Notes: generated by a model not told the origin, from the sequence alone. A DNA stretch of 64,000 nt from Streptomyces natalensis ATCC 27448 (GCF_000935125.1 NZ_JRKI01000002.1:1-64000); one strand, 5' to 3'; numbered from the stretch's first letter, positions 44,036 to 53,796 are shown. Program-made: numbers and translations.

Positions 44036-44399
44036 CGCCGCGCCGCGCCGGAGGATCGTCCGCGATGCGGGAATGGTGACGGCGGAGACGGCCGTGGTGC
44101 TGCCGCTGCTGGTGGCGGTCGCAGCAGCCCTCATCTGGGGCCTGATGGCCGCCTGCGCCCGGATCGAATGTGTGGACGCGGCGCGCGCCGGGGCGCGGGC
44201 GGCTGCGCGAGGGGAAACGCGGGCGGCGGTGCTTCGGGTGGCGCGCGAGGCCGCCCCCGAAGGTGCCCGGGCCGCGCTGGCGCGCGAGGGCGATCTGGTG
44301 CGCGTACGGGTCGAGGCCCCACTGCCCGGCCCGGGGCGGCTTTCGGCCCACGTCAGAGGGGAGGCGGTGGCTCGTGCGGAGGAAACGGTGGGGAGGTGA
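44022..44399 (+). CDS. tadE: TadE-like pseudopilin
   Basis: The 125-aa protein has a short basic N-terminus and then GMVTAETAVVLPLLVAVAAA, the TadE prepilin-like motif with Glu in the hydrophobic helix. The C-terminal part (CARIECVDAARAGARAAARG, LVRVRVEAPLPGPGR) is beta-prone. ATG at 44022 lies inside the end of the DUF4244 gene, and the stop lies inside the following tadE/G-like gene, so all are coupled. Minor pilin of the Tad machine. Confidence 0.85.
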   Translation: MSGSDAAPRRRIVRDAGMVTAETAVVLPLLVAVAAALIWGLMAACARIECVDAARAGARAAARGETRAAVLRVAREAAPEGARAALAREGDLVRVRVEAPLPGPGRLSAHVRGEAVARAEETVGR

Positions 44400-44748
44400 C
44401 GAAGGTTCTGCGACGGTGTGGACGGTCTTCGCGGCGGCGGCGCTGTGCGCGGTCTTCGCGGCCCTGATCTCCGTGGCCCAGGCCGTCACGGCACGCCACC
44501 AGGCGGCCGCCGCCGCGGACCTGGCGGCGCTGGCCGCCGCGGATCACGCCCTCCAGGGCAGGCCCACCGCCTGCGCGGCGGCCCGCCGGGTGGCCGCGGC
44601 GCAGCACACCCGTCTGGTGCGCTGCGCCGTGGCCGGGCCCGTCGCCGACGTATCGGCCGAGGCCGGGCGCGGACCGTATACGGCGCAGGTACGGGCCAGG
44701 GCCGGGCCGCCGGGCATGACGGACGCCGCGCCCGCCGCGGCGCACCGG
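44374..44748 (+). CDS. TadE/G-like (Rv3654c-family) protein with no visible stop codon
   Basis: From the GTG at 44374 the frame encodes DEGSATVWTVFAAAALCAVF, then ISVAQAVTARHQAAAAADLA and LAALAAADHALQG, the signature of the helicase/secretion-neighbourhood TadE-like family. Family members end at about 85-120 residues, which would be near 44720. Here no in-frame stop occurs until 47151, the frame running antisense through the entire helicase gene. In the +1 frame a TGA appears at about 44716. A frameshift in this genome or assembly, or a lost stop, is therefore likely. The end given is a limit, not an observed stop. Confidence 0.6.
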
Positions 44749-47193
44749 TTACGCCCCCTTCGGCGCCCCGCGCAGCAGCTCGCCCAGCAGGCGTATCGCG
44801 CCCCGTTTGTGGAGCGGATCATTGCCGTTGCCGCACTTGGGGGACTGAATGCAGGACGGGCAGCCGGCCTCGCATTCGCAGGCGGCGATGGCGCTGCGGG
44901 TGGCGGTGAGCCAGTCGGCGGCGGTGTGGAAGGCGCGCTCGGCGAAGCCCGCGCCGCCCGGGTGGCCGTCGTAGACGAACACGGTCGGCAGGAGGGTGTC
45001 CGGGTGCAGCGGCACGGAGACGCCGCCGATGTCCCAGCGGTCGCAGGTGGCGAACAGCGGCAGCATGCCGATCGAGGCGTGTTCGGCGGCGTGCAGCGCG
45101 CCGCCCAGCTGCTGGGGATTGACCCGGGCGGCGTCGAGCTGGTCCTCGGTGACCGTCCACCACACCGCGCGGGTGCGCAGCGTCCGGGGCGGCAGATCCA
45201 GCTTGGTCTCGCCCAGGACCTCGCCGGTGATCAGCTTGCGACGCAGAAAGGAGACGACCTGGTTGGTGACCTCGACCGAACCGAAACACAGCCGGGCGTC
45301 GCCCCAGGGGACCTCGGTGTCGGTTTCGAGGATGGAGACGGCGGTGGTGTCGCGGGCGGTCGTGGAATAGGGCGGATTGGCCTCCTCCACCAGCGCCACG
45401 TCGTCGTCCAGATCGAGCCGTTTGACGAGATAGGTGCGGCCCTGGTGGAGGTGGACGGCGCCGTCGTGGACGGTGGTGTGCGCGGCACCGGCGTCCACGG
45501 TGCCCAGCAGCCGCCCGGTGCCGGTTTCGACCACCTGCACCGGCGAGCCGCCCTGGCCGCGGATGTCGGTCAGGTCGGCGGCCCGCTCGCGGCGCGTCCA
45601 GTGCCAGGCGGTGGCGCGCCGGCGCAGCAGCGCGGCGGACTCCAGCTGCGGCAGCAGACCGGCCGTGGCGGGGCCGAAGAGCGGGAAGTCGGCCTCGGTG
45701 AGCGGAAGTTCGGACGCGGCCGCGCACAGGTGCGGGGCCAGCACATAGGGGTTGTCCGGGTCCAGGACGGTGGACTCGACCGGCTGGTCGAAAAGCGCCT
45801 CGGGATGGTGGACGAGATAGGTGTCCAGCGGGTCGTCGCGGGCCACCAGGACGGCCAGGGCGCCCTGCCCGGCGCGGCCGGCGCGCCCGGCCTGCTGCCA
45901 CAGGGACGCACGGGTGCCCGGATAACCGGCGATGACCACGGCGTCCAGGCCCGAGACATCCACCCCCAACTCCAGGGCGGTGGTGGCGGCGAGGCCCAGC
46001 AGTTCGCCGGTGTGCAGGGCGCGTTCCAGGGCGCGGCGTTCCTCGGGCAGATAGCCGCCCCGGTAGGCGGCGATCCGCGCGGGCAGCGAGCGGTCCACCT
46101 CGGCGAGCCGTTCCTGCGCGATCAGGGCGATCAGTTCGGCGCCGCGCCGGGAGCGGACGAAGGCCACGCTGCGCACGCCCTGCACGGCGAGGTCGGTCAG
46201 CAGATCGGCGGTCTCGGCCGTGGCGGTGCGGCGCACCGGGGCGCCCTGCTCGCCGTGGAGTTCGGTCAGCGGCGGCTCCCACAGCGCGAAGACCAGCTCG
46301 CCGCGCGGCGAGGTGTCCTCGGTGATCTCCACGACGGGCAGCCCGGTGAGCCGGGTGGCGGCCTCGCCGGGCTCGGCGGCGGTGGCGGAGGCCAGCAGGA
46401 AGACCGGCTCGGCGCCGTAGCGGGCGCAGATCCGCCGCAGCCGGCGGATCACCTGCGCCACATGGGAGCCGAAGACGCCGCGATAGGAGTGGCACTCGTC
46501 GATGACGACGTAGCGCAGGGCGCGCAGGAAGGAGGACCAGCGGGGGTGGGCCGGCAGGATCCCCCGGTGCAGCATGTCGGGGTTGGTCAGAACGTAGTTG
46601 CCGTACTGGCGCACCCACTCGCGCTCCTCGACGGGGGTGTCCCCGTCGTAGACCGCGGGCCGGATCGCCGTGCCCAGCGGGGCGGCCAGCTCGCGTACGG
46701 CGCGCCGCTGGTCGGCCGCCAGAGCCTTGGTGGGCGCCAGGTACAGGGCCGTGGCCCCCCGGCCGTTGGGAGCCTCGGAGCCGTCCAGGAGGGTCGACAG
46801 GACCGGCGCGAGATACGCGAGGGACTTGCCGGAGGCGGTCCCGGTGGCCACCACGACCGACTCGCCGCGCAGCGCGTGTTCGGACGTGCGTGCCTGGTGA
46901 GCCCAGGGACGATCGATTCCGGCCGAACGGATGGCATCGATCACTTCCGGGCGGATCTCTTCCGGCCAGTCGGCATGGCTGCCGATACGCGGGGGCAAGT
47001 GCTCCGTATGAGTGATGCGCGCAGCGCGGGTCGCGCCCCGGGCGAGACGGTCGAGAATCATGCCTGGGGAGGGTCGCGCACCCGCGTCCTGCGGCAGTCG
47101 ATTGGAGGCCATCGGCACCGAGTGTGTCACCGGACTGACCGACAATGCTGACAAGGCGTCGTGCACGCCTGCTCGTAAGTGATTGAATGCCAT
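44749..47193 (-). CDS. DECH-box DUF1998 helicase (MrfA/YprA-like)
   Basis: The 814-aa protein is a superfamily 2 helicase. It has motif I VATGTASGKSLAYLAP, motif Ia LYLAPTKALAADQ, motif II VVIDECHSYRG (DECH), motif III LLASATA and motif VI GRAGRAGQGALA. The C-terminal DUF1998 region has a cysteine cluster ACECEAGCPSCIQSPKCGNG, likely a metal site as in B. subtilis MrfA, which repairs mitomycin damage. The helicase beside tad genes is the conserved actinobacterial arrangement. It is convergent with the tad operon and only 80 bp from bldG. Confidence 0.92.
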   Translation of the reverse strand: MAFNHLRAGVHDALSALSVSPVTHSVPMASNRLPQDAGARPSPGMILDRLARGATRAARITHTEHLPPRIGSHADWPEEIRPEVIDAIRSAGIDRPWAHQARTSEHALRGESVVVATGTASGKSLAYLAPVLSTLLDGSEAPNGRGATALYLAPTKALAADQRRAVRELAAPLGTAIRPAVYDGDTPVEEREWVRQYGNYVLTNPDMLHRGILPAHPRWSSFLRALRYVVIDECHSYRGVFGSHVAQVIRRLRRICARYGAEPVFLLASATAAEPGEAATRLTGLPVVEITEDTSPRGELVFALWEPPLTELHGEQGAPVRRTATAETADLLTDLAVQGVRSVAFVRSRRGAELIALIAQERLAEVDRSLPARIAAYRGGYLPEERRALERALHTGELLGLAATTALELGVDVSGLDAVVIAGYPGTRASLWQQAGRAGRAGQGALAVLVARDDPLDTYLVHHPEALFDQPVESTVLDPDNPYVLAPHLCAAASELPLTEADFPLFGPATAGLLPQLESAALLRRRATAWHWTRRERAADLTDIRGQGGSPVQVVETGTGRLLGTVDAGAAHTTVHDGAVHLHQGRTYLVKRLDLDDDVALVEEANPPYSTTARDTTAVSILETDTEVPWGDARLCFGSVEVTNQVVSFLRRKLITGEVLGETKLDLPPRTLRTRAVWWTVTEDQLDAARVNPQQLGGALHAAEHASIGMLPLFATCDRWDIGGVSVPLHPDTLLPTVFVYDGHPGGAGFAERAFHTAADWLTATRSAIAACECEAGCPSCIQSPKCGNGNDPLHKRGAIRLLGELLRGAPKGA

Positions 47194-47273
47194 CGCGGCT
47201 GCCAGATCCGCCCCTACTTCGGTGGGGAGGCCCCAGGGGGGCGACCGCTCGATAGCAAGGTGCTGGAGGATCC

Positions 47274-47615
47274 GTGGACCTGTCCCTGTCGACCCGGACC
47301 GTTGGCGACCGTACGGTCGTCGAGGTCGGTGGCGAGATTGATGTATACACCGCGCCCAAGCTGCGCGAGCAGCTGGTCGAGCTTGTGAACGACGGAAGCT
47401 ACCACCTCGTGGTGGACATGGAACGTGTCGACTTCCTGGACTCCACCGGGCTCGGCGTGCTGGTCGGCGGGCTCAAGCGGGTGCGTGCCCATGAGGGCTC
47501 GCTGCGCCTGGTCTGCAACCAGGAGCGCATTCTCAAGATCTTCCGTATCACCGGTCTGACCAAGGTGTTCCCGATTCACACCTCGGTCGACGAGGCCGTC
47601 GCGGCGACCGACTGA
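47274..47615 (+). CDS. bldG: BldG, anti-sigma factor antagonist
   Basis: The 113-aa STAS-domain protein reads [20 protein letters not shown], then [20 protein letters not shown], where the Ser of DSTG is the phosphorylation site (about Ser57). It is essentially the S. coelicolor BldG sequence as I recall it. The GTG is preceded by GGAGG at 6-7 nt. BldG is required for aerial growth and antibiotic production, and binds anti-sigma partners when unphosphorylated. A hairpin separates it from the anti-sigma gene. Confidence 0.97.
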   Translation: MDLSLSTRTVGDRTVVEVGGEIDVYTAPKLREQLVELVNDGSYHLVVDMERVDFLDSTGLGVLVGGLKRVRAHEGSLRLVCNQERILKIFRITGLTKVFPIHTSVDEAVAATD

Positions 47616-47627
47616 CGGTTGGTGGTG

Positions 47628-47648
47628 CCCCGCGCCTCCGGCGCGGGG
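47628..47648 (+). terminator. Hairpin between bldG and its anti-sigma partner (attenuator or partial terminator)
   Basis: CCCCGCGCC pairs perfectly with GGCGCGGGG around TCC. As bldG is reported to produce both mono- and bicistronic transcripts, this may be the site that sets their ratio; that link is inference. Confidence 0.65.
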
Positions 47649-47722
47649 AAGGAAGGAGTGGGGGGTACCGGACGACACGTCCGGCCCCCTGCGTTGCACG
47701 CCCGCATATCGAGGGGGATGGC

Positions 47723-48166
47723 ATGGCCACCGTCGAACTTCGCTTCAGCGCCCTTCCCGAGCACGTCCGGACCGCACGTCTGGTCGCTGCTGCCGTGGCG
47801 AGGCGCGCGGGGGTGGACGAGGCCGTGCTGGACGAGGTGCGGCTGGCCGTCGGCGAGGCGTGCAGCCGCGCCGTGGGCCTGCACACCAGCAATGACATCG
47901 CGGCCCCGGTGCGGGTGCTGCTCATCGAGGACGAGAAGAAGTTCTCGATCGAGGTGGGCGACGAGGTGCCGACCGCGTCCGGCCCGGCCGGCGCCCGTGC
48001 CGGGGGCGTGCCCGAGGGCGGTGCGGAGAGCGAGCCCGAGGGCGAGGACGAGATGGGCCTCGCGGTCATCAGCGGACTGGTCGACGACGTCGAGGTGACC
48101 TCCGGCGAGAACGGCGGCGTGATCCGGATGAGCTGGCCGACGGCACCGGCGGCGGTCGTTCCGTAG
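47723..48166 (+). CDS. Anti-sigma factor, RsbW/SpoIIAB-like ATPase (BldG partner)
   Basis: The 147-aa protein shows the GHKL histidine-kinase-like fold in short form: EHVRTARLVAAAVARRAGVD, then LDEVRLAVGEACSRAVGLH (N-box with Glu) and MGLAVISGLVDDVEV (G-box). An acidic Gly/Glu-rich insertion (about 88-112, GGVPEGGAESEPEGEDE) lies between them. It corresponds to SCO3548, encoded downstream of bldG. It would phosphorylate or sequester BldG and a sigma factor. Confidence 0.88.
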   Translation: MATVELRFSALPEHVRTARLVAAAVARRAGVDEAVLDEVRLAVGEACSRAVGLHTSNDIAAPVRVLLIEDEKKFSIEVGDEVPTASGPAGARAGGVPEGGAESEPEGEDEMGLAVISGLVDDVEVTSGENGGVIRMSWPTAPAAVVP

Positions 48167-48796
48167 CGCGGCCCGCCCGTCTCACCGCTCACCCCTCACT
48201 GCTCACCCCTCGCGGTGAAGGCCGCCCCGGTGACGCCCGCGCCCCGCCCGACCACCCCGCCGCTGACGGCCGTGCAGGCGGCCCCACAGCCCCCCTGACG
48301 GCTCCGTATCGGCCCCCGCGTCACAGCCCCGTATGCAGCCCCTCGCGGTACCTCATGGCAACCCCGCCCTTCGCGTCACCCAGAGTCCCGATCAAGCCGT
48401 GATCTGACTCCACTTCAACTCCGGCCGGGAAGCCGGACGGCCGCCCCGGCTCACCCATTCGGCGGTAGCGGGCCGAAACAATTCCCTCCCCCGTCACGCG
48501 CGACACACCCGGCGCGAGGGATCGCATATCGCCTTTGATCAGCGGCGATCGGCCGGCAAGCGGGCAGTGATCAGTACGACAGGGAGATCATCGGTCACCG
48601 GTCAGCGAATTCGCCGCTTTCCTTCATCCGGGCGAATTCTGCGGACGACATCCTTTTGATCATCGCGGCCACCGGCGAATTCCCTTTGAGGCGCCCTGTT
48701 TTGATCAGGTGCGGCTCCCTACAATCCGTCCACATCTTGCTCAGGACGCCTGAGCGTGCTTCCGCGCGCCCATGTGCCAAACGTCAAGGAGGACGA
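48167..48796. other. Long leader/promoter region of the proton pyrophosphatase gene
   Basis: About 630 bp. The last 200 bp are less GC-rich (48590-48740) and contain a plausible antisense small ORF. Promoter elements for hppA probably lie near CCCTACAATCCG (48717-48728), whose TACAAT resembles a -10, without a clear -35. The Shine-Dalgarno AAGGAGGACGA precedes the ATG. Confidence 0.5.
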
Positions 48797-51202
48797 ATGG
48801 CGGGGCCTTACACCCCTCAGTTGCTGGACACCCCCTCTTATCTGGCCGCACCGTCACTGACGTCGGGCAACCGCGCCATCGTGCTGGTGATCGCCGTCGT
48901 CGCGCTGGCCGCTCTGGCCGTCGCGGCGGTGCTGGTCCGCCAAGTGCTCGCGGCCGGCGAGGGAACCGACAGTATGAAGAAGATCGCGGCGGCCGTACAG
49001 GAAGGCGCAAATGCCTACCTGGCCCGGCAGTTGCGGACCCTCGGTGTATTCGCCGTGGTGGTGTTCTTCCTGCTCATGCTGCTGCCCGCGGACAATTGGA
49101 CGCAGCGCGTGGGACGCAGCGCCTTCTTCTTGATCGGTGCCGGATTCTCCGCGGCCACCGGCTATATCGGGATGTGGCTCGCCGTGCGCAGCAATGTGCG
49201 CGTGGCCGCCGCCGCCCGGGAGGCCACACCGGCCGAAGGCGACAAGCGAGAAAAGGATCTTACGGCGGTCTCGCACAAGGCCATGAAGATCGCATTTCGC
49301 ACGGGCGGTGTCGTCGGTATGTTCACCGTCGGACTGGGCCTGCTCGGCGCCTCCTGTGTGGTGCTCGTCTACGCGGTCGACGCGCCCAAGGTGCTGGAGG
49401 GCTTCGGCCTCGGCGCGGCGCTGATCGCGATGTTCATGAGGGTCGGCGGCGGCATCTTCACCAAGGCCGCGGACGTCGGCGCCGACCTCGTCGGCAAGGT
49501 GGAGCAGGGCATCCCCGAGGACGACCCGCGCAACGCCGCGACCATCGCGGACAACGTGGGCGACAACGTCGGCGACTGCGCCGGGATGGCGGCCGACCTG
49601 TTCGAGTCGTACGCGGTCACCCTGGTCGCCGCCCTCATCCTGGGCACCGCGGCCTTCGGCAACGCCGGACTCGCCTTCCCGCTGCTGGTCCCGGCCATCG
49701 GCGTGCTCACCGCGATGATCGGCATCTTCGTCGTCGCGCCCCGGCGCCGCGACCGCAGCGGGATGACCGCCATCAACCGCGGTTTCTTCGTCTCCGCGGG
49801 CATCTCACTGGTCCTGGTGGCCGCCGCGGTCTTCACCTACCTGCCGTCCCGTTACAGCGACCTCAAGGGCGTCAGCGACCCCGACATCCTCGGCCGCTCC
49901 GGGGACCCGCGGGTGCTGGCCCTGGTGGCGGTCGCCGTCGGCATCGTGCTGGCCGCGCTGATCCAGCAGCTGACCGGCTACTTCACCGAGACCAGCAGGC
50001 GTCCGGTGCGTGACATCGGCAAGACCTCGCTGACCGGCCCGGCCACCGTCATCCTGTCCGGGATCTCCGTCGGCCTGGAGTCCGCGGTCTACTCGGCGGT
50101 ACTGATCGGTCTGGCCGTCTACGGGGCGTTCCTGCTGGGCGGCTCCTCCATCATGCTGGCGCTGTTCGCGGTGGCGCTGGCCGGCACCGGTCTGCTGACC
50201 ACCGTCGGCGTGATCGTGGCCATGGACACCTTCGGCCCGGTCTCCGACAACGCCCAGGGCATCGCCGAGATGTCCGGCGATGTCACCGGCGACGGCGCAA
50301 AGGTCCTGACCGACCTGGACGCGGTCGGCAACACCACCAAGGCCATCACCAAGGGCATCGCCATCGCCACCGCCGTCCTCGCGGCGTCCGCGCTCTTCGG
50401 CTCGTACCGCGACGCGATCGCCACGGCGGTGCGCAACGTCGGCAGCGCCGCGCGGGGCATGGGCCTGAGCCTGGACATCTCGCAGCCCAACAACCTGGTG
50501 GGGCTGGTGCTCGGCGCCTCGGTCGTCTTCCTGTTCTCCGGGCTGGCGATCAACGCCGTATCGCGGTCGGCGGGGGCGGTGGTCTTCGAGGTGCGCCGGC
50601 AGTTCCGGGAGAAGCCCGGGATCATGGATTACACCGAGACGCCGGAGTACGGGCGGGTCGTCGACATCTGCACCAAGGACGCGCTGCGCGAGCTGGCGAC
50701 CCCCGGGCTGCTGGCGGTGCTCACCCCCATCGCGGTCGGCTTCTCGCTCGGCGTCGGTGCGCTCGGCTCGTTCCTGGCGGGCGCGATCGGCACCGGCACC
50801 CTGATGGCGGTCTTCCTCGCCAACTCCGGCGGCGCCTGGGACAACGCCAAGAAGCTGGTCGAGGACGGCCACCACGGCGGCAAGGGCAGCGAGGCGCACG
50901 CCGCGACCGTCATCGGCGACACCGTGGGCGACCCGTTCAAGGACACCGCAGGACCGGCGATCAACCCGCTGCTGAAGGTCATGAACCTGGTGGCGCTGCT
51001 GATCGCCCCGGCGGTGGTGAAGTTCTCCTACGGCGACGACAAGAACACCGGCGTACGGATCGGGGTCGCGGTGCTGGCCCTGGTGGTCATCGTCGGCGCG
51101 GTCTACGTCTCGAAGCGGCGCGGGATCGCCGTGGGTGACGAATCCAACTCCGGAGGATCGGAAAAGGTCGCTAAGTCGACAGAAACGGCCGCGGTGTCCT
51201 AG
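48797..51202 (+). CDS. hppA: Membrane-bound proton-translocating pyrophosphatase
   Basis: The 801-aa protein has about 16 membrane segments and the M-PPase signatures: DVGADLVGKVEQGIPEDDPR (pyrophosphate-binding), DNVGDNVGDCAGMAADLFES, SDNAQGIAEMSGD and a C-terminal GDTVGDPFKDTAGPAINPLL. The presence of a potassium-type Ala/Lys switch was not resolved. It couples pyrophosphate hydrolysis to proton export. An extra hydrophilic C-terminal tail (GDESNSGGSEKVAKSTETAA) follows the last segment. AAGGAGG six bases before the ATG fixes the start. Confidence 0.96.
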   Translation: MAGPYTPQLLDTPSYLAAPSLTSGNRAIVLVIAVVALAALAVAAVLVRQVLAAGEGTDSMKKIAAAVQEGANAYLARQLRTLGVFAVVVFFLLMLLPADNWTQRVGRSAFFLIGAGFSAATGYIGMWLAVRSNVRVAAAAREATPAEGDKREKDLTAVSHKAMKIAFRTGGVVGMFTVGLGLLGASCVVLVYAVDAPKVLEGFGLGAALIAMFMRVGGGIFTKAADVGADLVGKVEQGIPEDDPRNAATIADNVGDNVGDCAGMAADLFESYAVTLVAALILGTAAFGNAGLAFPLLVPAIGVLTAMIGIFVVAPRRRDRSGMTAINRGFFVSAGISLVLVAAAVFTYLPSRYSDLKGVSDPDILGRSGDPRVLALVAVAVGIVLAALIQQLTGYFTETSRRPVRDIGKTSLTGPATVILSGISVGLESAVYSAVLIGLAVYGAFLLGGSSIMLALFAVALAGTGLLTTVGVIVAMDTFGPVSDNAQGIAEMSGDVTGDGAKVLTDLDAVGNTTKAITKGIAIATAVLAASALFGSYRDAIATAVRNVGSAARGMGLSLDISQPNNLVGLVLGASVVFLFSGLAINAVSRSAGAVVFEVRRQFREKPGIMDYTETPEYGRVVDICTKDALRELATPGLLAVLTPIAVGFSLGVGALGSFLAGAIGTGTLMAVFLANSGGAWDNAKKLVEDGHHGGKGSEAHAATVIGDTVGDPFKDTAGPAINPLLKVMNLVALLIAPAVVKFSYGDDKNTGVRIGVAVLALVVIVGAVYVSKRRGIAVGDESNSGGSEKVAKSTETAAVS

Positions 51203-51408
51203 TACCGGAGGACCCCGAAAGCGGCTCAACAGGCGGGTGGACGGCGTATTTTGCGGGCGCCGGCCACCCGCCGTCGTTGTGCCCGGCCGGCCCCGCGCTC
51301 CTTGGTGCAAATGGCTGCAATGCGGCCAAGGCGGCCCGCCCGACCCGTCGACCAGGCCGTTTGGGCGTGTATGTTCCGGGGCCGAGAGCCATGGAAGGGA
51401 CCAATCCG

Positions 51409-52020
51409 GTGAACAAGAAGCTTGTGACGGCACTGTCCGGCGGTGCGGCACTCCTGCTCGCGCTGACCGGCTGCAGCGAGAACAACAACAAGGAACTCGA
51501 CAGCTGGGCGAAGAAGTTCTGCGATCCCGCGCAGGCACAGTTCAAGGCGATCCAGGACGCGAACGCCGCCATGCAGACGGCCGGCGGCAGCAACACCGAC
51601 TCCAAGAAGGTCCAGCAGACGGACTCGGCTGCCTTCCAGAAGATCTCCAGCGCCTACGCCTCGCTGGCCAAGTCCCTGGACCAGGCGGGCGCCCCGCCCA
51701 GCGACAGCGGGCAGGACGCCCAGAAGAACGCGGTGAACGAGCTCAACTCGCTCTCCAAGGGCTACGCGAACCTGAAGAAGCAGATCGACAGCCTGAGCAC
51801 CCAGGACAAGATGAAGTTCGCGGCCGGCCTGGACGAGCTGTCCAAGGGCATCAAGAAGCTCAACGCCCAGAGCGAGCAGGCGTTCAAGAACCTCGAGTCC
51901 GGGGACGTCGGCAAGGCGATGGCCCGTCAGAAGGGCTGCCAGAGCCAGAGCGCCTCGGGTGCGCCGTCGGCGAAGCCGTCCACACCGGCCAAGCCGTCCA
52001 AGTCGCCCAAGTCGTCCTAG
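51409..52020 (+). CDS. Small lipoprotein
   Basis: The 203-aa product has a lipoprotein signal (NKKLVTALSGGAALLLALTGC; lipobox LTGC). The mature part is largely helical and charged (LDSWAKKFCDPAQAQFKAIQ, KGYANLKKQIDSLSTQDKMK) with a C-terminal Lys/Pro/Ser repeat tail (KPSTPAKPSKSPKSS). GAAGGGA 9-11 nt upstream supports the GTG at 51409 over an in-frame ATG at 51391. Two further Cys in the mature domain (FCDP and GCQS) may pair. Family corresponds to SCO3546-neighbour lipoproteins; function unknown. Confidence 0.8.
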   Translation: MNKKLVTALSGGAALLLALTGCSENNNKELDSWAKKFCDPAQAQFKAIQDANAAMQTAGGSNTDSKKVQQTDSAAFQKISSAYASLAKSLDQAGAPPSDSGQDAQKNAVNELNSLSKGYANLKKQIDSLSTQDKMKFAAGLDELSKGIKKLNAQSEQAFKNLESGDVGKAMARQKGCQSQSASGAPSAKPSTPAKPSKSPKSS

Positions 52021-52113
52021 GCCCGGACCCTCGCAGCGGCCCGGCGACGCGCCCGGAAGGGGCGTGGCGCCGGGCCGTCGCCGATTGTCAGTGGTTGCCG
52101 CGACAATGGGAGC

Positions 52114-53664
52114 GTGAGTACGCACCTCCCCACCGCAGATGACCGGGACCCCGACAGCAGCGCCCGCACCGAGCGGCTGCGCCATGCGCTGCTGGCCGCC
52201 GACTTCACCGCCGACGGGCTGCTGGACCTGCTCGGCGCGCCGGCCTATGCCGCGCTCGCGCGCAGCGAGACCGTGCCCGCGCTGCGGGCGACCCGCGGCG
52301 ACGGCCCGCTGGAGACCCTGGTGCGGCTGTTCCTGCTCCAGCGCCCGGTGGCCGGGCGGCGGGCCGCGGCCGCGCTGCCGGTGGCCGACTGCCTCGCCGA
52401 CGGCTGGCTGGTACGGGACGGCGACGAGGTGCGCGCCACGGTGGACGTGCGGCCGTACGGCGGCCCCGAGGGACAGGACTGGTGGATCGTCTCCGACCTG
52501 GGCTGCGCGGTCGGCGGCGCGGGCGGCATCGGGGGCGTGGGGGAGGCCGACCGCGCGCAGCTGGTGCTCGGTGTGGGCGGCGCGTCCACGACGCTGGCCG
52601 GGATCACCACGCGCACGCCCGTCGCCAAGGCTCTCGATCTCGGTACGGGCTCCGGCATCCAGGCGCTGCACGCCGCCCAGCACGCCACCCGGGTCACGGC
52701 CACCGACCTCAACCCCCGGGCGCTGCGGATCGCCGCGCTGACGCTGGCGCTCTCCGGGGCGGCCCCGGCGGACCTGCGGGAGGGCTCGCTGTTCGCGCCG
52801 GTGGGGGAGGAGACGTACGACCTGATCGTGTCCAACCCGCCGTTCGTGATCTCACCCCTTCTTCCCGAGGGGTCTCGGCTGACCTACCGGGACGGCGGGA
52901 TGGGCGGCGACGATTTGTGCCGCACCCTCGTCCAGCAGAGCGCCGCGCATCTGGCCGACGGCGGGTACTGCCAGCTGCTGGCCAACTGGCAGCACGTCGA
53001 GGGCGAGGAATGGCACGACCGGGTGCGCTCGTGGGTGCCGAGCGGCTGCGACGCCTGGATCGTGCAGCGCGAGGTGCAGGACATCACGCAGTACGCCGAG
53101 CTGTGGCTGCGCGATGCGGGCGACCACCGCGCCGGTGACGAGCAGTACGCCGCGCGGTACGACGCCTGGCTCGACGAATTCGAGGCGCGAAAGACCAAGG
53201 CCGTCGGCTTCGGCTGGATCACCCTGCGCAAGTCCGGCGCGGACAGTCCCGCCATCACGGTCGAGGAATGGCCGCATCCGGTGGAACAGCCGCTGGGGGA
53301 GTCGGTGGTGCGGCACTTCGAGCGCCAGGACTATCTGCGTGCCACGGACGATGCCGCGCTGCTGGCCGGCCGTTTCCGGCTCGCCGACGAGGTGGTCCAG
53401 GAGCAGGTCGGGCTGCCCGGTTCGGAGGACCCCGAGCATGTGGTGCTGCGTCAGAACCGCGGCATGCGGCGGGCCACGAAGGTGGACACGGTCGGCGCGG
53501 GCTTCGCCGGGGTGTGCGACGGTTCACTGCCCGCCGGGCGGATCCTGGACGCCATCGCCCAACTCGTCGGCGAGGACCCGGTACTGCTGCGCGACCGTAC
53601 GCCCGCCTCGATCCGGACGCTGATCGAGCAGGGGTTCCTGGAGCCGGTGGCGGCGGAGGACTGA
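52114..53664 (+). CDS. Class I SAM-dependent methyltransferase (HemK/RlmG-like NPPF type)
   Basis: The 516-aa protein has an N-terminal domain of about 150 residues, then the SAM fold: ALDLGTGSGIQALHAAQHAT (motif I), ATDLNPRALRIAALTLALSG (motif II) and LIVSNPPFVISPLLP (catalytic NPPF, typical for N-methylation of amide or adenine). The C-terminal ~170 residues form a further domain of unknown function. Substrate may be ribosomal protein or rRNA. The GTG at 52114 has a closely spaced GGGAG. Confidence 0.88.
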   Translation: MSTHLPTADDRDPDSSARTERLRHALLAADFTADGLLDLLGAPAYAALARSETVPALRATRGDGPLETLVRLFLLQRPVAGRRAAAALPVADCLADGWLVRDGDEVRATVDVRPYGGPEGQDWWIVSDLGCAVGGAGGIGGVGEADRAQLVLGVGGASTTLAGITTRTPVAKALDLGTGSGIQALHAAQHATRVTATDLNPRALRIAALTLALSGAAPADLREGSLFAPVGEETYDLIVSNPPFVISPLLPEGSRLTYRDGGMGGDDLCRTLVQQSAAHLADGGYCQLLANWQHVEGEEWHDRVRSWVPSGCDAWIVQREVQDITQYAELWLRDAGDHRAGDEQYAARYDAWLDEFEARKTKAVGFGWITLRKSGADSPAITVEEWPHPVEQPLGESVVRHFERQDYLRATDDAALLAGRFRLADEVVQEQVGLPGSEDPEHVVLRQNRGMRRATKVDTVGAGFAGVCDGSLPAGRILDAIAQLVGEDPVLLRDRTPASIRTLIEQGFLEPVAAED

Positions 53665-53796
53665 CGCGGCGGGGCACCGCGGGGCGCACGGCGAGGGCAC
53701 ATGCGGGGCGCATGGCGGGCTGGTTCGTACGGGACAACCGGATGTCGTTCATCCGGCGTTCTCCCGGATGCCGCCCGCGGGTGCCACGCTGCCCAT

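Noticed and set aside
44170..47151. 993-codon plus-strand frame as one large protein
   Set aside because: Past ~44720 the frame is the mirror of the helicase gene, with the Gly/Arg/Val-rich composition typical of antisense frames. The helicase has all motifs intact on the other strand.
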